Shown: positions 1 to 8,696, counted from the first letter of the stretch. The stretch is 48,617 nt of DNA from Candidatus Rifleibacteriota bacterium (GCA_016213865.1 JACQZL010000078.1:1-48617); one strand, 5' to 3'. The notes: generated by a model not told the origin, from the letters alone. Made by a program: numbers and translations.

Positions 1-69
1 GGCCCCGCCGAGTCCGCTCCGGCCGGAAAGCCGATCGGCTTCGTCGCGAATCAGCGCGGCGGGGCGTAG
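1..69 (+). CDS. Possible 3' end of an unidentified gene (partial)
   Basis: Frame 1 of the plus strand is open from the first base to a TAG at 67-69. It encodes about 22 residues ending in NQRGGA. Most third codon positions are G or C, as in the confident genes here. The gene would converge on the kinase gene at 555-2978. The fragment is too short to identify and could be chance in high-GC DNA. Confidence 0.3.
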   Translation, partial: GPAESAPAGKPIGFVANQRGGA

Positions 70-109
70 TGGCAAAACTGCTGAAGGAGTGGTCCTTCGC
101 TTCCCTGCT

Positions 110-144
110 GGAGCTTCGCTCCGGCACCGACCATTCGGTCCCGG
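110..144. terminator. Two small hairpins after the partial gene
   Basis: GGAGC-TTC-GCTCC at 110-122 is followed by a 10-bp stem with one mismatch (121-130 pairing with 135-144). There is no T-run, so a classical intrinsic terminator is not shown. The hairpins could end transcription between the convergent genes or be repeat debris. Confidence 0.25.
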
Positions 145-170
145 ATTCTCCGCACACTTTGCGCATTGGA

Positions 171-242
171 ACGTAGGGGCGGGGCTTGTCCCCGCCCGCT
201 CTGGGACTGCCTTGTGGGCGGGGGCAAGTCCCGCCCCTACGT
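171..242. repeat. Long imperfect palindrome of the GTAGGGGCGGG type
   Basis: The arms at 171-197 and 216-242 are 27 nt each and pair with two mismatches around an 18-nt loop. The arms begin and end with ACGTAGGGGCGGG and its complement. The element lies between convergent genes in DNA with no supported gene. It resembles intergenic MITE/REP-like palindromes. The family assignment is inference; the pairing is seen directly. Confidence 0.7.
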
Positions 243-282
243 CGTGAACTGTGCGGCCAGATCCAGGGAGTCTGACCGGTGC

Positions 283-330
283 CCTCGCTCCAGACCTCGG
301 CAAGGGCGATGCTCGCCCCTGGACCCCGCA
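283..330 (+). repeat. 48-nt dispersed repeat, copy 1
   Basis: This 48-nt stretch is nearly identical to the reverse complement of 39676-39723. It contains the internal palindrome GGGCGATGCTCGCCC. Copy 2 lies in the 5' part of a peptidase reading frame, while this copy is intergenic. The rest of 145-554 holds the palindrome at 171-242 and a CACGAAG-type fragment at 334-374, with no supported gene. Confidence 0.75.
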
Positions 331-333
331 GTG

Positions 334-374
334 AGCGTTCACCAGAAAGTCACGAAGGGCCCGAAGTGGGCACC
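334..374 (+). repeat. CACGAAG-type repeat fragment
   Basis: This 41-nt stretch matches 3011-3051 in direct orientation with about four mismatches; both begin AGCGTTCACC and end AAGTGGGCACC. The copy at 3011 is the left arm of a larger hairpin. This one appears to be a half-element lacking its right arm. Confidence 0.65.
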
Positions 375-554
375 GGACTGTCTTGAAGTCGTTGACACCT
401 ACCGCTTCCGACCCTCGACGCCAAACAGGGCGGCCACCGGCGGATGCACCAACGCTGCTGCCAGCTATTGCCTCCAGACGGAGACGCGCTGCCGCCATGT
501 TCCCTCTGGCGGCTTCTGCGACCACAGCTTCCGAGACGTACAACTCGTAATCCC

Positions 555-2978
555 TCACGGCAGCTTCATGACCCGCACGGCGCCCGCAAGATCGGCCCAG
601 AGGGCCCAGGCCGGACCGGCCGGCTCGAGCGCGAGCGCCGGGACTTTCATCGGGCCTTCGGGAACGAAGACCCCGAGCGGCTCCGGGAGCGTCCAGCTCA
701 GCCCGCCGTCGAGGCTGGCCGCCCAGAAGGTGGTCCCTCGGACTTTGTCTTCCCAGACGGACCAGAGGCGGTTGCCTCGCATGACGAGCGCCGAGCCGCG
801 CTGATTGGCCGGCCAGGGACCGAGCCCGCGCGCGCGACCGAACGTGCGTCCGCGATCGGCACTCGTCATGACTGTCAACCGGCGTCCCGTCAGGAAGTAC
901 TTCTCCGACCATTGAGCGCGGACGACGTCCCCCGCCGCGACCAGGACCGGCAGGCCTCGCTCGCGTGCCTCGCTTCCCAGCAGGTCCGAGAACTCGACCG
1001 GGAGGCCGGCCTGATCGGCGGGCCGGGTGCCGTCGAACTCCGGCGGTCGTACGACCAGAGGGCGGGCTCGAGACCAGGGCTGCTGCGGACCGCGCCAGGT
1101 GGCCATGAAGATGTCGGCGTTCTCTCCCTGGGCGGTGACCTGCTGCCAGGCGACCAGGGCTTCACCACCCACCAGACAGCACGCCATCGCCCCAACCCGC
1201 CCGGGCGGGCAAGTCAGTGAAGGCGCCGCGGTCCAGTTACGGCCATCACCCCAGAGGACGGCCGGAGTCGCTCGGGCGGTCAGCCAGCAGGCGAGAAGCC
1301 GAGGCTGTCCGCCCGGCAGCGTCTGGGCCGCCACCCAGATGGAGCTAGAAGGTCCAATGGAGGGTTTGAGGCTCAGCGGAGTTGTCCAGGCGGTGGCGTC
1401 GGCCGAAACCGAGCACGTCCGGACTCCCACGCGCGACCGCTCGCCGGCCGTGGGCCCTGCGTAGAAGAGGTGATAGCGCCCCCCGGCGGCGGCCAGCGCC
1501 AGCGGCGAGTTGAGCGCCGCCCGGACAGCGCCGTCGAGAGGCGGCCGGCTCCAGGTGGCCCCGCCGTCGGTAGTGACGCGCGCCGCGAGCCCGCCTTCCT
1601 GCGTCACCCAGACGGCGAGCAGAGTGCCCGTCACGTTGCCAGTGGAGGACTGGGCCAAGGCACCGATCGACCGACTCGCGCTCGATTGGCCAGGCCCGTT
1701 CCGCGACGCGCCCCGAGTCGCCCCGCAGGCCGCCAGGGCGACTCTGCTCGCACCCTGATCCTGGCCGCCGAGGAGCATCGGCTTCCTGGCCGGCACCGGC
1801 CCAGGCGTGACAAAGGGTTTCGAGCGGTTGGCCGCAGGCAGGCTCGGCGCAACCGCGACGGGCGAGGGCCCGGTCGAGCGCCAGTGGCGAACGGCCAGGG
1901 CCGTTGCGGCAATGGCCAGGACCAGAACGGCCACGGCGAGCATCCCTGAGACGGAGCGAGGCCACCGGGCCGGGAGCCGTGAGGGACGCTCGCTCGGCCG
2001 CGGTTCGGCCGCGGGCGGGCGCGGTGTCCGGGTCCCGCGCGAGCCGGTCGCCGACCGCGCGAGGAGCTCCGAAGGGGTCGCCGTTGCGCCGAGGTCCCTG
2101 CCGGTCCGCACGAGGGCGCGGTGCAGGTCCCGGGCGCTCGGGAACCTCCGGGCCGGGTCGTTCTCGACGCAGCGGTCGATCGCGGTGGCGACGGCCGGCG
2201 GCAGGCCCGGCACAACGGACGCGACCGGAGGCAACGTGCTGTGGAGTCTGGCCGCGATGACCTGGCGCGCGCCCCGGGCCTGGTGGAACGGGACGGCGCC
2301 CGTGACGAACTCGAACATCGAGGCGCCCAGACCGTAGAGGTCGCAGAGCGCGTCGGGTTGCGCCCCGGCCAGTTGCTCGGGGGCCATGTAGCGTCCGGTG
2401 CCCACGATCTGCCCCTCGCGAGTCAACTGCGAGTTATCCTGGACCCAGGCCAGTCCGAAGTCGGTCAGTACGGCCCCGCGTTCCGGGACGCCCGCGAGGA
2501 TGTTGGCGGGTTTCACGTCTCGGTGGACCAGGCCCTGCTTGTGGACCGCGTGGAGGGCATCGGCGAGCCTCGCGAAGACGCCGAGAAACTCGTCCAGTTC
2601 GAAGCGGGGCGGAGGCGGCGGGGCCTCGCCGGACGGCGTCTCGGGCGTACGCGCGTCCAGGGGCGTTCCCTCGAGCAGCTCCATCACGTAATAGAGGAAC
2701 CCGCTCTCGTCACCGGCGTCGAAGACGCGCACGATGTTCGGGTGGCTGAGCCGTGCCAGCACGAGCGCCTCGCGGCGCAGCCGCTCGGGCACGGTCGGAA
2801 CAGCCCTCAGGTGGGCGGGGACGACCTTGATGGCGACGTCGCGCCGCAGCTTCGGGTCGTGACCCCGGAGCACGACGCCCATGCCGCCCACGCCAAGTTC
2901 CCCACGCACCTCGTAGCGGCCGAACGTCGCCGGCAGTTTCTCCTGGGGCATCGGGCTCGGTCCAGCAGCAATACCCAT
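555..2978 (-). CDS. Transmembrane Ser/Thr protein kinase with sialidase-like (Asp-box) sensor region
   Basis: The N-terminal eukaryotic-type kinase domain spans about residues 20-290. Its glycine loop is GELGVGGMGVV, the ATP lysine is K51 in VAIKVV, the catalytic Asp is D154 in HRDVKPAN, and the metal-binding Asp is D173 in DFG. A proline-rich linker and one hydrophobic segment (GMLAVAVLVLAIAATALAV, about 343-362) follow. The C-terminal region of roughly 430 residues has Asp-box-like motifs (TTDGGATWS, SADRGRTFG, SLDGGLSWT) typical of sialidase/BNR beta-propellers. The predicted layout is a cytoplasmic kinase with an outer domain that may sense or bind glycans. The gene follows ftsA after about 285 nt of repeat-bearing DNA, so a role in wall or division control is possible but only inferred. 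An internal ATG about 9 codons in is an alternative start. Confidence 0.9.
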   Translation of the reverse strand: MGIAAGPSPMPQEKLPATFGRYEVRGELGVGGMGVVLRGHDPKLRRDVAIKVVPAHLRAVPTVPERLRREALVLARLSHPNIVRVFDAGDESGFLYYVMELLEGTPLDARTPETPSGEAPPPPPRFELDEFLGVFARLADALHAVHKQGLVHRDVKPANILAGVPERGAVLTDFGLAWVQDNSQLTREGQIVGTGRYMAPEQLAGAQPDALCDLYGLGASMFEFVTGAVPFHQARGARQVIAARLHSTLPPVASVVPGLPPAVATAIDRCVENDPARRFPSARDLHRALVRTGRDLGATATPSELLARSATGSRGTRTPRPPAAEPRPSERPSRLPARWPRSVSGMLAVAVLVLAIAATALAVRHWRSTGPSPVAVAPSLPAANRSKPFVTPGPVPARKPMLLGGQDQGASRVALAACGATRGASRNGPGQSSASRSIGALAQSSTGNVTGTLLAVWVTQEGGLAARVTTDGGATWSRPPLDGAVRAALNSPLALAAAGGRYHLFYAGPTAGERSRVGVRTCSVSADATAWTTPLSLKPSIGPSSSIWVAAQTLPGGQPRLLACWLTARATPAVLWGDGRNWTAAPSLTCPPGRVGAMACCLVGGEALVAWQQVTAQGENADIFMATWRGPQQPWSRARPLVVRPPEFDGTRPADQAGLPVEFSDLLGSEARERGLPVLVAAGDVVRAQWSEKYFLTGRRLTVMTSADRGRTFGRARGLGPWPANQRGSALVMRGNRLWSVWEDKVRGTTFWAASLDGGLSWTLPEPLGVFVPEGPMKVPALALEPAGPAWALWADLAGAVRVMKLP

Positions 2979-3010
2979 GACTCAAGACTCTTGCGGTTGC
3001 ACGAGTTGTA

Positions 3011-3117
3011 AGCGTTCACCACCAAGTCACGAAGGGCAAGAAGTGGGCACCAAGATCGAGTGCTTTGTCTTGCTCTCCCCTTCGTGCTTCCTTGGTGCGC
3101 TCCGTGTCTTCGTGGTG
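3011..3117. repeat. CACGAAG-type hairpin between ftsA and the kinase gene
   Basis: The left arm starts TTCACCACCAAGTCACGAAG. The right arm ends TCTTCGTGGTGAA and pairs with it imperfectly. It fills much of the 285-nt gap 2979-3263, where a canonical dcw cluster would carry ftsZ. The unit is built from degenerate CACGAAG/CACGGAG words. Confidence 0.65.
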
Positions 3118-3263
3118 AAAGGGCCTCCAAACGGTCGTTTCGCCTGCTGCTCGCGAGGTTGCCGTGAACGGTTACGGGAAATGAAGGTCCGCCACTTCAG
3201 TGGTATTGAGTCTAGCAGCGTGCTCGAAGGAGCCACGCGCCGGCCCCCCCGCCGCCCTTGCGG

Positions 3264-4499
3264 CTAGAACAGCTCGCGGAACCAGCTCCGTATCCGGTCG
3301 AAGAGGATCTCGAAGAGGCTCGAGCCCTGGTAGTGGCCCAGGGGGTGCGTGGCCTGGTTGGCCAGGCCGTAGTGGATGAGCCCCACACCGGTCGCGAAGA
3401 GCGGGCTCGAGACCTTCTCGGAGAGGCCTTTGAGGTTGAGCGGGCGACCGACGCGGGCAGGGAGGTCGAAGACCCGCGAGGCGAGGTGCGTCGTCCCGCG
3501 CATCAGCGAGGTGCCGCCCGTCAGGACCAGGCCCGCCGACAGCAACTCGAGGCAGTCGGCCTTGGCGAGGTCGGCGCGAACGAGCTGGAAGATCTCCTCC
3601 ATGCGAGGCTCCACGATCTCGCACAGGCTGCGACTGGTGACTGTGCGGGTGGCATCGCCGCCGGTATTGAGGACTTCGAGGGAGTTGTCGCCGCGGTCCA
3701 GTTCGGCAATGGCGGCTGCGTGCTTGACCTTGAGCTCCTCGGCGCGAGCGGTGGTGGTACGCAAGCCGACGGCGATGTCGTTCGTGACGTGGTTGCCGCC
3801 GATCGGCAGGACCGAGCTGTGCACGATGGAGCCCTGGCTGAAGACGGCCAGGTCCGTGGTGCCGCCGCCGATATCGACCAGGCAGACGCCCAGCTCTTTC
3901 TCGTCGGGCGTCAGGACCGCCTCGGCGCTGGCGATCGGCTCGAGGACGATGTTGGCGACGTCCAGGTGGGCGCGGTGGCAGCTCTTGATCAGGTTCTGGA
4001 TGGCGGTGACGGCTCCCATCACGATGTGGACGTCGACCTCGAGTCGCACGCCGCTCATCCCGACCGGGTCCTTGATGCCGGTCTGGTCGTCGACCGTGAA
4101 GGAGCGTGGCAAGATGTGGATGATCTCGCGGTTCGGAGGCACCGCAAACGTCTTGGCTGCCTCGATGGCGCGCTGGATGTCGGCGCCGGAGATCTCGCGC
4201 TCCTCGCCCGCGACGGCGACGACCCCCTTGGTGTTGAAGCTGGAGATGTGCGAGCCGGCAACTCCGACGTAGACGTAGTCGATGACCACGTCGGCCATCT
4301 TCTCGGCCTCCGAGACCGACTCGAGGATGGAGCGGGTCGTCTCCTCGATGTTGACGACGATCCCCTTGCGAAGGCCGAGGGACGGAGCGAGACCGATGCC
4401 GATGACGTTGATGCCACCGGAATCGTCGATCTCGGCTGCGATGGTGCTGATCTTGGTCGTGCCGATGTCGAGGCCGAAGATGATGTTGTTAGTTGCCAT
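3264..4499 (-). CDS. ftsA: Cell division protein FtsA
   Basis: FtsA is an actin-like ATPase that tethers FtsZ to the inner membrane and helps recruit the divisome. Visible motifs are phosphate 1 (FGLDIGTTKISTIAAEID), phosphate 2 (VDIGGGTTDLAVF) and the adenosine-binding LVLTGGTSLMRG. The C-terminal end, SLFEILFDRIRSWFRELF, is the amphipathic membrane-targeting helix. The ATG at 4499 gives 411 residues, the usual length, and starts the protein directly before the first phosphate motif; upstream in-frame sequence overlaps ftsQ and is compositionally unlike FtsA. The start overlaps the ftsQ stop by 11 nt, which suggests coupling. ftsZ does not follow. Confidence 0.96.
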   Translation of the reverse strand: MATNNIIFGLDIGTTKISTIAAEIDDSGGINVIGIGLAPSLGLRKGIVVNIEETTRSILESVSEAEKMADVVIDYVYVGVAGSHISSFNTKGVVAVAGEEREISGADIQRAIEAAKTFAVPPNREIIHILPRSFTVDDQTGIKDPVGMSGVRLEVDVHIVMGAVTAIQNLIKSCHRAHLDVANIVLEPIASAEAVLTPDEKELGVCLVDIGGGTTDLAVFSQGSIVHSSVLPIGGNHVTNDIAVGLRTTTARAEELKVKHAAAIAELDRGDNSLEVLNTGGDATRTVTSRSLCEIVEPRMEEIFQLVRADLAKADCLELLSAGLVLTGGTSLMRGTTHLASRVFDLPARVGRPLNLKGLSEKVSSPLFATGVGLIHYGLANQATHPLGHYQGSSLFEILFDRIRSWFRELF

Positions 4500-5751
4500 C
4501 CTCGGTCCCTTCCCCGTCGGTCTGGAGGCCGGCCAGGTTGCTTGCGGCCTCGCGAGAGTCGTCATCTGGCGCCTCGGAGTCTCCGGGGAATCCCGGTGGG
4601 TTGTAGATGTAGGCCGGGTCCGGCGCATCCTCGTCGTCCGTCTCGGAGGCCGGTTCGGCTTCGAAGGCGGGCTTGGACGCCTCGACCCTCTCGGCCTGGG
4701 TCTCGACGGCGGTGGCATCGAGGGCGCGCAACTCAGCCTCACTGAACCGGGCCGATTCCGACGCCAGGTCGTCGGCGCTCGTGGAGGTGGTGGTCGCCGC
4801 GGCCACGACGGAGGGATGGCTGGTCAGGGCCGGCTCCAGGGGGGCGGTCGCGGCGGTCGTCGTGGGGGCCGCTCGTGCCGGCGCCAGCGCGACGGTCCAG
4901 GTCGAGACTTCCGTGGCCGGCGCCGAGCCGTAGTGGACGACGAGCATGTGGAACCGCAGGTCCATCGTCGCGACGCGGACCCGCCGCTTTTCGGCATCGC
5001 TCAGGGTGGCTTGCACGTGGGGCGCCATGTCCCTGAGGTCCTGGGGCTCCGCCACATAGAAGCGCATCCCTTTCCAGTGCACCTCGACCCGGAAGGGGCT
5101 GCGAAAATCGACCGAGTCGAAGGTGGACAGGAAGCTCTCGCGCAGGACCCCGAGCCACGAGGGGAGTTGGGCGAAGAGCTCGGGCGCCACGCGGTGCATG
5201 CCGCTGGCATCGCGTTTGGCCTCGGGCAATCCCAGGAGCAGCGGGAGCGTCGTGGCGAGGGACGCATCGGCGACGCCCAGGAACCGGCCGTCCTCTCCGA
5301 CCTCCTGCAGGCTGCCGTCCGCGATGGTTCGAAGCAGCGGCCGATTCTCCACGACCTGGATGGCGATCTTCTGGGGGCTGGCCTGCTCGACGCTGGCGTC
5401 GCGGATGCGCGGGTGCGCGACGAGGGCCTGACGAATGGCGTCGGTCTTGTACCGCAGGAAATGGCTGCCGTACTCGATCTTGCTCAAAGCGAGGATGTCT
5501 TGCTTCTGGAGCACCTGATTGCCGGTGATGACGACTTCCTGGATGCGGAAGTAGGACGTGTCCTGGAACAGCACGTAGCTCTGGTATCCGGCGTAGACCA
5601 GCAAGCCGAGCAGGCCGAGCCAGTAGGCCGCCCGCGTGATGCCCACTAAGACATCCTGAAACCCCCGCAGCCGTCTGCCGCGGCGACCTGTTCGGACCTC
5701 ACCCGGGCGATAACGGACCCGGTAGCCCGGTTGGCCCGCACTCTTTGACAT
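4489..5751 (-). CDS. ftsQ: Cell division protein FtsQ with long disordered tail
   Basis: FtsQ is a bitopic inner-membrane protein that links early and late divisome proteins and binds FtsL/FtsB. A basic cytoplasmic start precedes a membrane segment (about 36-56, AAYWLGLLGLLVYAGYQ). The POTRA-like region is FRIQEVVITGNQVLQKQDIL, and the beta domain contains VVENRPLL and VEVHWKGMRFYV. The last 130 or so residues are Ala/Thr/Ser-rich, then acidic, and are not part of the usual domain. At 420 residues the protein is well over the usual 250-300. The 409-nt gap upstream carries two dispersed repeats. No strong ribosome binding site is seen at the ATG. Confidence 0.9.
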   Translation of the reverse strand: MSKSAGQPGYRVRYRPGEVRTGRRGRRLRGFQDVLVGITRAAYWLGLLGLLVYAGYQSYVLFQDTSYFRIQEVVITGNQVLQKQDILALSKIEYGSHFLRYKTDAIRQALVAHPRIRDASVEQASPQKIAIQVVENRPLLRTIADGSLQEVGEDGRFLGVADASLATTLPLLLGLPEAKRDASGMHRVAPELFAQLPSWLGVLRESFLSTFDSVDFRSPFRVEVHWKGMRFYVAEPQDLRDMAPHVQATLSDAEKRRVRVATMDLRFHMLVVHYGSAPATEVSTWTVALAPARAAPTTTAATAPLEPALTSHPSVVAAATTTSTSADDLASESARFSEAELRALDATAVETQAERVEASKPAFEAEPASETDDEDAPDPAYIYNPPGFPGDSEAPDDDSREAASNLAGLQTDGEGTEDGN

Positions 5752-5882
5752 GCTTGCCCAGCCGCATCCTCTCCGGTAAAAGAAAACCGCGAGATTCTAT
5801 CACGGCAACGGGTGGGTGTGGAGTCCCGATTGGGGCGCCGGGACGAGGGAGGATGAGGAACCTGCTCCATGGCCGGGCAGAA

Positions 5883-5963
5883 GAACAGGAAACAGGAAAC
5901 AGGGAACCGAGAACTGGGAACCAACCGGATGACCGGCGATTCTGAATTCCCTGTTCCCTGTTG
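5883..5963. repeat. GGAAACAG-type imperfect inverted repeat
   Basis: The left side is made of GAACAGGAAACAGGAAACAG words and the right side of GAATTCCCTGTTCCCTGTT. The two pair imperfectly around a GC-rich centre. It lies in the ftsQ-murB gap (5752-6160), which has no supported gene. Confidence 0.55.
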
Positions 5964-6059
5964 GAAGGCCGTGCCGTTCCCCTCACTACTAGCCCCCGTC
6001 AGTCCAACCTCGCGGGAAGCAACCGGAACCACCCATCTGCCAGGTGAACGCCTCGAACC

Positions 6060-6128
6060 GCCAAGGACCCGAAGAACGGGACCGAGGCCTCCGTCGAGTG
6101 GCCCTTCGTGCCTTCGGGTCTTCGTGGC
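6060..6128. repeat. CACGAAG-type hairpin between murB and ftsQ
   Basis: The left arm GCCAAGGACCCGAAGAACGG pairs imperfectly with the right arm ending TTCGGGTCTTCGTGGC. The word structure is the same as in the elements at 3011-3117 and 36507-36570. It sits 30 nt from the murB stop. Confidence 0.6.
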
Positions 6129-6160
6129 TCGGCCTTGGTCCGGCCTCGCCGGCCGTCCGC

Positions 6161-7078
6161 TCACGCCGGCAGCGTGACTCCGACGAGCTCGAGCTCCGGT
6201 TCCAACAGGATGCCCGTCTCGGTGTAGACCCTTCCGCGGACCGTGCCGATCAGGTCCACGATGTCACGCGCCCGCGCCTTGCCTAGATTAACTATGAAGT
6301 TAGCGTGCTTGTCGGAAACGCGCGCGTCGCCGACCGCCAGTCCCTTCAGTCCGAGCTTGTCGATGAGCGCGCCGGCCGAGCAGCCCTTGCCCGGGTTCTT
6401 GAAAACGCAGCCCGCACTGGCCTGGTTGATCGGTTGCGTGCGCCGGCGGTACTCGCCGTACTCGCCCTGCTTCTTCAGGACCACCTCGGGGTCCATCGGA
6501 ACGGCCTGGAAGGTCGCCTCGATCAGGCTCAGGTCCTGGTGGCCCTTGAGCGCGGTCGTGCGGTAGCAGCCCGCCAGGGCGGCGGCCGCCAGCTCCACCT
6601 CGAGGCCGCGCAGGTCCAGAGCCCGGACCGAGAGCAGCCGCGAGTGCAGGTCCTGGCCGAAGGCGCCGGCGTTGACGGCCACGCTGCCGCCGACGCAGCC
6701 CGGGATCTGGGCGACGAACTCGAAGCCGCCCAGGCCCGCCCGCGCGAGCGTGTTGGCCAGCTTCGCCAGCGAGACCCCTGCGCCGGCCGTGAAGAGCCCT
6801 TCCTGGCCGATGGTGATGCGCTGGAAGTCGTGCCCCAGGGTGACCAGCACTCCCGGGAACCCGTCGTCGCCGAAGAGGAGGTTGGAGCCCTTGCCGACGA
6901 TCCGCACCGGGCAGTGCCGTTCGATGGCGAACGTCGAAAGGGCCCGGAACTCGCCGACGGTCTGCACCTCGCAGAGCGCCCAGGCGGGCCCTCCGACCCG
7001 GAAGGTCGTGCACGAAGCCGCGGGGGCCCCGAAGATGCAGTGCGGGACCAGGGTTTCGAGACCGGCCAGCGGGTTCAT
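6161..7078 (-). CDS. murB: UDP-N-acetylenolpyruvoylglucosamine reductase MurB
   Basis: MurB is a cytoplasmic FAD enzyme that reduces UDP-GlcNAc-enolpyruvate with NADPH to UDP-MurNAc. The FAD-binding motif is VGKGSNLLFGDDGFPG, the second FAD region is FVAQIPGCVGGSVAVNAGAFG, and the catalytic Glu lies in ILLEPELELVG. The usual catalytic Ser position reads SAGCVFKNPG, so a Cys replaces it; to my knowledge this substitution occurs in some MurB subtypes. The length is 305 residues, normal for the compact form. The ATG at 7078 overlaps the murC TGA in an ATGA junction, which decides the start. Confidence 0.95.
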   Translation of the reverse strand: MNPLAGLETLVPHCIFGAPAASCTTFRVGGPAWALCEVQTVGEFRALSTFAIERHCPVRIVGKGSNLLFGDDGFPGVLVTLGHDFQRITIGQEGLFTAGAGVSLAKLANTLARAGLGGFEFVAQIPGCVGGSVAVNAGAFGQDLHSRLLSVRALDLRGLEVELAAAALAGCYRTTALKGHQDLSLIEATFQAVPMDPEVVLKKQGEYGEYRRRTQPINQASAGCVFKNPGKGCSAGALIDKLGLKGLAVGDARVSDKHANFIVNLGKARARDIVDLIGTVRGRVYTETGILLEPELELVGVTLPA

Positions 7079-8658
7079 CTGGATTCGGCCTCCCTCCGGC
7101 CCAGGTACTCGAGCAGCAACTGGCCCACCTGGTTGACGTCGCCGGCCCCGACCGTCATCACGTAGTCGCCGCGCTCGAGCTGGCTGGCGATGAGCGGCAA
7201 GAGGCGCGAGTGGTCCTGGCCCCCCGCGATCTGGAGGACGTACGGGTGTCCCTGGACCATGTGTTGGTAGATCAGGTCGGTCGTCACTCCGTCCCGCAGG
7301 GCCTCGCCGGCCGAGTAGACGGGCATCAAGAGGACGACGTCGGCGTCGTGGAAGCTGCGGGCGAAGGACGGGGCCAGGAGCTCGGTCCGGGTGTAGCGGT
7401 GCGGCTGGAAGAGGACGACCAGCCGCCGCGGATGCGCGAGGCGCACCGACGCCAGCGTGGCGGCGATCTCGGTGGGGTGGTGGGCGTAGTCGTCGAAGAC
7501 GCGGATGCCGGCCTGTTCGCCGATGAACTGATAGCGGCGCTTGACCCCTTTGAAGGTGGAGAGCCCGCGTGCCAGGGCGTGCTGCTCGACGCCGACGTTC
7601 TTGGCGACGGCGATGGCGGCCAACGCGTTCTGGACGTTGTGCAAGCCGGGGACGCTCAGTTCGAAGTGGCCCGCGGGCTCGCCGTGCACGAGCAGCCGGA
7701 ACTTGCTCGAGTTGGGCCCGCAGTCGATCTGGTCGGCGCTGTAGTCCGCCGGCTGCTGGAGGCCGTAGGTCACGCACGGGACTTGCACCTTGGGCAGCAT
7801 CTGGCGCAGCTGGACGTTGTCGGTACACAGGACGACGTAGCCGGCCGGATCGATGCGGTTGATGAACCTCTCGAAGACCTCGACCAGCCGCTCGAAGCTG
7901 CCGTAGAAGTCGAGGTGGTCGTCGTCGATGTTCGTGACGATGGCGATCCGCGCCGGCAGCAGCAGGAACGAGGCGTCGCTCTCGTCGGCCTCGGCCACCA
8001 GGTAGGGGCTCTGGCCGAACCGCACGTTGTTCTTGGTGTTGACGGCTTCTCCGCCCACGATCAGCGTCGGGTCGAAGCCCCCTTGTTCCAGCAGCCACGA
8101 GGTGAGGCTGGTGGTGGTGGTCTTGCCGTGGGCGCCGGCGACCGCGATGCCCACCTTGCCCGCCATCAACCAGCCCAGCAGTTCGGCCCGTTTGCGGACG
8201 GGCAACCCTCGCTCCTGGGCCGCGGCCAGTTCGGGGTTCTCTGCGCGAATGGCGCTGGAGATGATGACGACTTCCGTGTCCTGGATGTTGTCGGCCGCAT
8301 GGCCCTTGCAGATGCGAGCGCCCTTGCTACGCAGCCGCCGGGTCGTTTCGGATTCCTTCATGTCGGAGCCGGAGACCTGCAGTCCCTGCTCGAGGCACAT
8401 CTGGGCGATGCCGCTCATGCCGACGCCGCCGATGCCGATGAAGTGGAGTTTCTTGATTCCTTCGAAGTGGGTCGGGTGGGTTCCGTTCGCGATGGCCAGC
8501 ACGTTGTGGAGCTCTCCCGAGGGATTGGCCGGAGGCGTGTGATCGCCGGAGCCGGGACTTGTCGCCCGGGACGCCACGACGCCGGGGCCTCGAGGAGAGA
8601 CGTCCTCCACCTTCTGGAATCGGACATCCGGCGTCCGGGCCAAAGATCGGATTGCCAC
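7075..8658 (-). CDS. murC: UDP-N-acetylmuramate--L-alanine ligase MurC
   Basis: MurC joins L-Ala to UDP-MurNAc with ATP in the cytoplasm, the first step of stem-peptide assembly. The N-terminal nucleotide-sugar motif is LHFIGIGGVGMSGIAQM, the ATP loop is VAGAHGKTTTTSLTSWLL, and the C-terminal domain includes RVFDDYAHHPTEIAATL and FQPHRYTRT. The GTG at 8658 is preferred because AAGGAG lies 7 nt upstream. It yields 527 residues with a low-complexity N-terminal extension of about 65 residues. A second GTG at 8502, with a weaker GGGAGAG, would give a normal-length protein. The gene follows ftsW after 38 nt with no murG between them. Confidence 0.94.
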   Translation of the reverse strand: MAIRSLARTPDVRFQKVEDVSPRGPGVVASRATSPGSGDHTPPANPSGELHNVLAIANGTHPTHFEGIKKLHFIGIGGVGMSGIAQMCLEQGLQVSGSDMKESETTRRLRSKGARICKGHAADNIQDTEVVIISSAIRAENPELAAAQERGLPVRKRAELLGWLMAGKVGIAVAGAHGKTTTTSLTSWLLEQGGFDPTLIVGGEAVNTKNNVRFGQSPYLVAEADESDASFLLLPARIAIVTNIDDDHLDFYGSFERLVEVFERFINRIDPAGYVVLCTDNVQLRQMLPKVQVPCVTYGLQQPADYSADQIDCGPNSSKFRLLVHGEPAGHFELSVPGLHNVQNALAAIAVAKNVGVEQHALARGLSTFKGVKRRYQFIGEQAGIRVFDDYAHHPTEIAATLASVRLAHPRRLVVLFQPHRYTRTELLAPSFARSFHDADVVLLMPVYSAGEALRDGVTTDLIYQHMVQGHPYVLQIAGGQDHSRLLPLIASQLERGDYVMTVGAGDVNQVGQLLLEYLGRREAESR

Positions 8659-8696
8659 TTTCGAGCTCCTTGAACGGATCGAGCGCCCTCGCGGGC

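Noticed and set aside
3258..4745. Long open frame on the plus strand opposite ftsA (about 495 codons)
   Set aside because: It is the shadow of ftsA on the other strand in high-GC DNA. Its product is Asp/Val/Gly-rich with no motif, while the minus frame has all FtsA motifs.
7079..8098. N-terminal extension of the murB frame upstream of 7078
   Set aside because: It runs through murC in another frame and is Arg/Pro-rich; the ATGA overlap with the murC stop gives the natural start.
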